NCBI GenBank assembly: GCA_035762175.1
Contig: DASTPP010000391.1
Coordinates: 1-10,281, forward strand
DNA length: 10,281 bases
Direction of reading: 5' to 3'
From: DASTPP01 sp035762175
GTDB taxonomy: Bacteria; Myxococcota_A; Polyangia; Polyangiales; Polyangiaceae
The notes under the pieces are model-generated. The model worked only from the letters and a program-made list of their open reading frames with translations. It was not told the origin of the DNA and made no database searches. Each line of letters begins with the position of its first letter. The first letter of the stretch is position 1. Positions 7,471-10,281 of the stretch are shown here, piece by piece. The translations under genes were made by a program, and so were the position numbers.

Positions 7471-8253
7471 ATGACGTCCCGACTTCGTGCCGCCCACTCG
7501 CTCGTCGCGAGCGCGGCCGCCTTTAGCCTAACGGCCACGATGGGGCTCTCGGCGTACGCGCAGACCACCCCCGGGGCCGCCCCGCCGTCCACGGCGGCGC
7601 AACCCCTGCCCCCGCCGGCCGCGCAGCCGCTGCCCCCGAGCGCCGCGCCGCCGCCCCCCCCGGGCGCCGCCCCCACCACCCCGCCCGGCGCGGCCCCCCC
7701 GCCTCCGGGCGCGATGCCGCCCCCGGCGCCGCCCCCCGGCGCGATGCCCCCCCCGGGCGCCGCGCCGCCCCCGGGCGGCGACCCGGGCATGGGCACGGCC
7801 CCGCTGCCTACCGGCCCCGCGGCCGACGCGCCCATGGCCCCGCCGCCCCCGAGCGGCGAAAACGCCTACCTGACCAGCCGCGTGCCCGCCTACGTCGCCT
7901 TCGGCGTCGCCGGCGCGGGCCTCATTGTCGGCACCGTGGCGGGCTTCTCGGCGCTCTCGGCCAAGAGCGATTACGACGATAGACCGACCTTCGAGAACGC
8001 CGAGAAGGTCGAAAACCGCTCGGCGCTCGCCGACGTCGGCTTCGGCGCCTTCGTCGTCGCCGGCATCACCGGCGCCCTCTTCTTCCTGGCCGGCGACAGC
8101 AGCAGTAGCGCCTCGCCCCCGCCCCCCGCGGCCGGCGCCAAGGCGGGCCCGCGCCGCGTCGGCAGCCTCGGCGCCAGCAAGGCCTCCGGGTGGCAGCTCG
8201 CGCCCATCGTCTCGCAGCGCAGCCAAGGCGCGGCCTTCACCTTGCGCTTCTAA
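7471..8253 (+). CDS. Pro-rich exported protein with two hydrophobic helices
   Basis: This 260-residue protein starts at the ATG at 7471: AAGGAGAG (7457-7464) is about 8 nt from it but only 1-2 nt from the in-frame ATG at 7465. A signal peptide ends at LSAYA with Gln31 next. Residues about 32-130 are a low-complexity Pro/Ala/Gly linker with PPPPGAMPPP-like units. Two hydrophobic segments follow, about 139-163 (AYVAFGVAGAGLIVGTVAGF) and 190-208 (GFGAFVVAGITGALFFLAG), separated by a polar loop (SDYDDRPTFENAEKVENRSALAD). The C-terminus ends GAAFTLRF. This helix-loop-helix tail resembles one I associate with TPR- or PEGA-containing myxobacterial proteins, but no TPR or PEGA unit is present. It may anchor in the inner membrane and reach across the periplasm; function unknown. 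It is third in the receptor cluster, 12 nt before the next gene. Confidence 0.82.
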   Translation: MTSRLRAAHSLVASAAAFSLTATMGLSAYAQTTPGAAPPSTAAQPLPPPAAQPLPPSAAPPPPPGAAPTTPPGAAPPPPGAMPPPAPPPGAMPPPGAAPPPGGDPGMGTAPLPTGPAADAPMAPPPPSGENAYLTSRVPAYVAFGVAGAGLIVGTVAGFSALSAKSDYDDRPTFENAEKVENRSALADVGFGAFVVAGITGALFFLAGDSSSSASPPPPAAGAKAGPRRVGSLGASKASGWQLAPIVSQRSQGAAFTLRF

Positions 8254-8265
8254 CAGGGGCCCACC

Positions 8266-8988
8266 ATGAGCAAATATCTGACACGCATTCTCTTCCCCTG
8301 CTCGCTGGCCGCGGTTTGGCTGGTGGGTTGTCAGGCGCTCACCTCGATCGACCGCTCCGAAATCGACGACGAGCTCTTCCGCACCCCCGCCGGCGCCGGC
8401 GGCAAGGGCGGCAGCGGCGACACCGGCGGCAGCGACACCGGCGGCAGCGACACCGGCGGCGGCGGCGGCGGCGGTGAGGCCGGCGCGGCCGGTGAAGGCG
8501 GCGGCGCGGGCGAGGCCGGCGCGGGCGGCGCCGGCGGCGACGCGGGCCAGGGCGGTGGCGCGGGCGAAGCTGGCGCCGGCGGCGGCGCGGGCGAGGCGGG
8601 CGCGGCGGGCGCGGGCGGTAGCCCTCCGCTGACGTTCGCGGCCGTTCAGTCGCAGCTCACTACCCAAGGCGGCTGCGCCAACGCCGGCTGCCACACGGGG
8701 GCGGCGCCGGCGGGCAAGTTCGACCTTTCGCTCGCCGACCTTCAAGGCGCGACCAACAAACCGAACTGCACGGACTTCCCGACGTATTTGGGTACTCTCG
8801 CCGGCGGCGGTTTCGATTATACGAAGAGCCTGCTCTGGGCGAAGCTGAACCCGGGGACGACCCTCCCGGCGCCGGTCCCGCCGGCCGCGAACGGCGTGTG
8901 TGGCAACCACATGCCCGCGGGCTCACCTGGCAATCAAGCGCTCGCCGATCTCGTGAGAGATTGGATACAGCAAGGCGCCCAGCCCTAG
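8266..8988 (+). CDS. Lipoprotein with Gly-rich tether and cytochrome-c-like domain
   Basis: This 240-residue protein has a lipoprotein signal peptide ending in the lipobox LVGC with Cys22 as the lipidated residue. AGGGG at 8255-8259 stands 6 nt before the ATG. Residues about 43-120 are a Gly/Ala tether containing 15-bp DNA repeats that encode GGSDT units (about 8408-8460). The C-terminal domain (about 122-240) carries C137-ANAG-C142-H143, a CX4CH form of the c-haem attachment motif, and MPAG at 216-219, whose Met is a candidate distal haem ligand. The line SLLWAKLNPG followed by ALADLVRDWIQQGA matches the small cytochrome-like modules common in myxobacterial and planctomycete surface proteins. 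Two further Cys (168, 212) could form a disulfide. Haem binding is predicted rather than certain, since CX4CH is less common than CXXCH. It closes the receptor cluster, before the strong terminator. Confidence 0.85.
   Translation: MSKYLTRILFPCSLAAVWLVGCQALTSIDRSEIDDELFRTPAGAGGKGGSGDTGGSDTGGSDTGGGGGGGEAGAAGEGGGAGEAGAGGAGGDAGQGGGAGEAGAGGGAGEAGAAGAGGSPPLTFAAVQSQLTTQGGCANAGCHTGAAPAGKFDLSLADLQGATNKPNCTDFPTYLGTLAGGGFDYTKSLLWAKLNPGTTLPAPVPPAANGVCGNHMPAGSPGNQALADLVRDWIQQGAQP
8408..8460. repeat. 15-bp tandem repeats in the Gly-rich tether
   Basis: Copies of GGCGGCAGCGACACC recur in frame, with one variant unit at the left (GGCAGCGGCGACACC). They code for GGSDT units in the lipoprotein's tether and could vary in number by slippage, changing tether length. 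Confidence 0.7.
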
Positions 8989-9052
8989 AGACGTAGTGGG
9001 CGTGCCGTTGCCCGGCTTGTCCGAGCACGGCGCGCCTAGGCAGAAGAAGAGT

Positions 9053-9103
9053 AAAGCAAAACCCGCCCGCGAAGGGGCCACCCTTCCGGGCGGGTTTTGC
9101 TTT
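9053..9103. terminator. Strong bidirectional intrinsic terminator
   Basis: The arms 9053-9069 (AAAGCAAAACCCGCCCG) and 9087-9103 (CGGGCGGGTTTTGCTTT) pair perfectly over 17 bp. An inner stem 9071-9076 with 9081-9086 (GAAGGG/CCCTTC) adds six pairs after one bulged C, leaving a four-base loop. A tract rich in T closes the right arm on the plus strand and, by symmetry, on the minus strand. It lies between the stop codons of two convergent genes (8988 and 9122) and should end both transcripts. Confidence 0.9.
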
Positions 9104-9121
9104 GTGCCGGGTCAAGCCCGG

Positions 9122-9634
9122 TCAGCCGAGGCCTTCGCCGTCGCTCGAGGGCGCTCCCGACGGCGCGGCCGAGCCCCCGGGGCGCCCGCCCTTGCGGAAG
9201 GCGCCCATGAAGTCGAGCAGCACGCGCCAGCGCCGCGGCAGCTCGGGGTCTTCTTCGGCCCGCGAGCGTACGCGGCGCACGAGCCGCTGCAAGAGCCCCA
9301 TCGCCTCGTCGTCGAGCCGCAGGCGCTGATAATAGACCGAGAGGTAAACGGCCTCGAGCACCACCTCGAGGGCGCGCAGCCTGCGATAGCGCCGTTGCAT
9401 GGCGATGAGCCCGTCGGGGTCGACGTCGCGAACGCCGAGCGCCTCGCCGTCGCGCGCGAGCAACTCGGCGATATCGTCGAGCAGGGCCGCGTAGCCGGGC
9501 AGCGCCATGCGCAGGCGCCGCACTTCGTTCGGCTTGGGCGAGGGGCAGAGCTCGACGCCGAGCGCGGCGGCCAGGGCCTCGGCGGACGTGAACGCGATGG
9601 CTGCGGGGGGGGCTACCTTGGGTGAACTTGACAT
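9122..9634 (-). CDS. Hypothetical alpha-helical protein, unrecognised family
   Basis: I do not recognise this 170-residue protein. The start chosen is the ATG at 9634 (MSSSPKVAPP), because TCGAGG stands 8 nt upstream; an open frame extends to 9763 but adds 43 residues without a ribosome site and across a palindrome. There is no signal peptide or membrane helix. Residues about 35-148 are predicted helical, with amphipathic charged runs (RRLRMALPGYAALLDDIAEL, then QRRYRRLRALEVVLEAVYLS, then LLQRLVRRVRSRAEEDPELP, then RRWRVLLDFMGAFRKG). The C-terminal 20 residues are a disordered Gly/Ser/Pro tail. A single Cys lies at residue 30. The many Arg and the helical bundle suggest a cytoplasmic protein that binds another protein or nucleic acid; this is a guess. 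It is convergent with the receptor cluster and has the repeat array about 120-350 bp upstream. Confidence 0.75.
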   Translation of the reverse strand: MSSSPKVAPPAAIAFTSAEALAAALGVELCPSPKPNEVRRLRMALPGYAALLDDIAELLARDGEALGVRDVDPDGLIAMQRRYRRLRALEVVLEAVYLSVYYQRLRLDDEAMGLLQRLVRRVRSRAEEDPELPRRWRVLLDFMGAFRKGGRPGGSAAPSGAPSSDGEGLG

Positions 9635-9656
9635 GAAAAATGCCTCGAATTGACGT

Positions 9657-9672
9657 TCTCGCCCTGGCGAGA
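9657..9672. promoter_or_regulatory. 16-bp inverted repeat in the leader of the 9634 gene
   Basis: TCTCGCC at 9657-9663 and GGCGAGA at 9666-9672 are perfect complements separated by CT. The repeat lies 22 bp upstream of the ATG at 9634, just before the ribosome site at 9643-9648. It could be an operator overlapping the promoter, or a leader hairpin in the mRNA. Confidence 0.4.
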
Positions 9673-9755
9673 CAGCTGCTTTCTCCCTTCCCTTCGGCCG
9701 CGCCCATCGCCAGTTGCTCGCCATCGTGGGGGGCCGGACCAATGCAGAGCCGGAA

Positions 9756-9988
9756 CCTAACAAACCTCGGCGCTGCCAAGGGCAACCTCGAAACAGGGGG
9801 GCGCAAACCTCATCTTCGTCGAGGTCAAACCTTGACGCGATGAGGGTCGAACCCTGGCGCGTTCAAGGTCAAATCTTGGTGAACTGAAGGTTCAACCTTG
9901 AGCGAGACGAGGTTCAACCTTGAGCAAGACGAGGTTGAACCCTGTCTCGCTCAAGGTTGAACCCTGTCTTGGCCAAGGTTTGACCCAG
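9756..9988. repeat. 22-bp phased array of palindromic AGGTTnAACCTTG-like units
   Basis: Eight 13-bp cores start at 9822, 9844, 9866, 9888, 9910, 9932, 9954 and 9976, exactly 22 bp apart, with 9-bp spacers. The cores are AGGTCAAACCTTG, GGGTCGAACCCTG, AGGTCAAATCTTG, AGGTTCAACCTTG (twice), AGGTTGAACCCTG (twice) and AGGTTTGACCCAG. Most read as near-palindromes AGGTTnAACCT. Degenerate units continue the phase leftward at 9800 (CAAACCT kept) and 9778 (CAACCT kept), with a weaker one near 9756. A CTCAGG/CCTGAG inverted repeat at 9994-10011 falls close to the next phase position on the right. Spacing near two helical turns would place bound dimers on one face of the DNA. Function unknown: an operator or UAS array for the gene at 9634, an architectural site, or a transcribed hairpin are all open. 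Confidence 0.85.
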
Positions 9989-10040
9989 CGGCGCTCAGGG
10001 GGGGGCCTGAGTAAGAGGGGCACCTACCCGGGCCCAGGCC

Positions 10041-10281
10041 TCACGCTGCCAACGATGGTGCCCCAGTCGCATCCGTGGCCGAGGCGGCGAAAGGTGAAGA
10101 GGCGCGCGGGCGGCCCCCGAGGGAACGCAGGGGTAGCGGACGCCCGCTCGTGCCGCGCGGCCTCGAGCCGATTCGGCGCGCAAAGCCCGCCCCCTCGCCG
10201 AAGGCCGTGCTGCCCTTGCGCACCTCGTCGCGCCGCTTGCCCAGCATGAGGCAGACGAGGTCGAGCCGGTCGAGGCCGGCG
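10041..10281 (-). CDS. 3' end of a hypothetical gene running off the right edge (partial)
   Basis: A minus-strand frame enters at the window edge and reads AGLDRLDLVCLMLGKRRDEV, then RKGSTAFGEGAGFARRIGSR, and stops at TGA (10043-10041). The first 30 or so codons end almost always in G or C and give a credible soluble, charged sequence; the opposite frames give only Arg/Ser-rich shadow text. The last 35 or so residues are Arg/Pro/Ser-rich and look like a disordered tail or weaker coding, so the true C-terminus deserves caution. I do not recognise the family from 79 residues. It points toward the array and the 9634 gene, so a co-oriented arrangement across the 406-bp gap is possible. Confidence 0.5.
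   Translation of the reverse strand, partial: AGLDRLDLVCLMLGKRRDEVRKGSTAFGEGAGFARRIGSRPRGTSGRPLPLRSLGGRPRASSPFAASATDATGAPSLAA

Larger units (their letters stand above)
9635..10040. other. Intergenic region holding the phased array
   Basis: This 406-bp stretch separates the minus-strand gene ending at 10041 from the minus-strand gene starting at 9634. It contains the 16-bp inverted repeat at 9657-9672, the phased array at 9756-9988 and a CTCAGG(N6)CCTGAG hairpin at 9994-10011. The part at 9989-10040 may include the terminator of the upstream gene, but no T-run supports this. I see no convincing gene in it on either strand. Confidence 0.6.

Noticed and set aside
3347..7471. A very long minus-strand open frame opposite the receptor and the following gene
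   Set aside because: Its product is a monotonous Arg/Ala/Val/Asp/Gly text with no domains. It arises because GC-rich codons read backwards seldom give stops. The plus-strand genes have signal peptides, ribosome sites and family domains.
7528..8910. A minus-strand open frame opposite the Pro-rich and Gly-rich genes
   Set aside because: The translation is Arg/Gly/Ala repeat text mirroring the low-complexity linkers, with no ribosome site or motif.
8996..9625. A plus-strand gene opposite the hypothetical gene at 9122-9634
   Set aside because: It runs through the strong terminator hairpin and gives shadow-like sequence, whereas the minus-strand frame has a ribosome site and plausible helices.
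9843..9880. tRNA gene, because GGGTCGAACCC and GGTCAAATC resemble T-arm sequences
   Set aside because: No acceptor stem, D-arm or anticodon arm can be placed, and the same words recur every 22 bp as part of the array.
9822..9988. CRISPR array
   Set aside because: The repeats are only 13 bp, vary between copies and are separated by 9 bp, far shorter than CRISPR spacers. No cas gene is present.
9756..9988. Replication origin or plasmid iterons
   Set aside because: No DnaA-box-like TTATCCACA words, no AT-rich unwinding region and no replication gene are visible, so the iteron-like spacing alone is not enough.

Overview
The window is very GC-rich, with G or C at almost every third codon position. 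It holds long Gly-, Pro- and Ala-rich linkers, many secreted or outer-membrane proteins, and a TonB protein with GGV(V) tetrapeptide repeats. This style fits a myxobacterium (Myxococcota, perhaps the Polyangia/Sorangium side). That assignment rests on style and family knowledge, not on a marker gene.

Layout. Positions 1-200 are a short-period GC-rich tandem-repeat tract followed by a probable minus-strand terminator. Positions 201-2790 (minus strand) hold a complete TonB energising set, transcribed in the order tonB, exbB, exbD, exbD. Positions 2791-3136 are a divergent promoter region with a perfect 14-bp palindrome. Positions 3137-8988 (plus strand) are a tightly packed four-gene cluster: a large TonB-dependent outer-membrane receptor with an N-terminal carboxypeptidase-regulatory-like domain (OAR type), a Cys-rich exported protein with a poor lipobox, a Pro-rich exported protein with two hydrophobic helices, and a lipoprotein with a Gly-rich tether and a cytochrome-c-like C-terminal domain (CX4CH plus a distal MPxG). 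A strong two-sided hairpin terminator (9053-9103) separates this cluster from a convergent minus-strand hypothetical gene (9122-9634). The right end holds a repeat array and the 3' part of another minus-strand gene that runs off the window.

How the parts fit together. TonB, ExbB and ExbD in the inner membrane would convert proton-motive force into movement of the receptor. The receptor carries a TonB-box-like EEVTVVG segment. The three exported proteins encoded behind it are reasonable partners at the outer membrane or in the periplasm, possibly including a haem-binding lipoprotein. The substrate cannot be read from sequence.

The least expected structure is at 9756-9988: at least eight copies of a palindromic AGGTTnAACCTTG-like core in strict 22-bp phase, with three weaker copies on the left. 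Units 3 to 8 also form one larger inverted repeat about 119 bp long, in which part of the spacer sequence pairs too. It sits upstream of the hypothetical gene at 9634 and matches no CRISPR, tRNA or origin pattern. A second genome-scale feature is codon context: in the receptor gene Lys, Glu and Gln codons switch from the usual G-ending to the A-ending form almost only when the next codon starts with GA, which removes AGGA (Shine-Dalgarno-like) strings.
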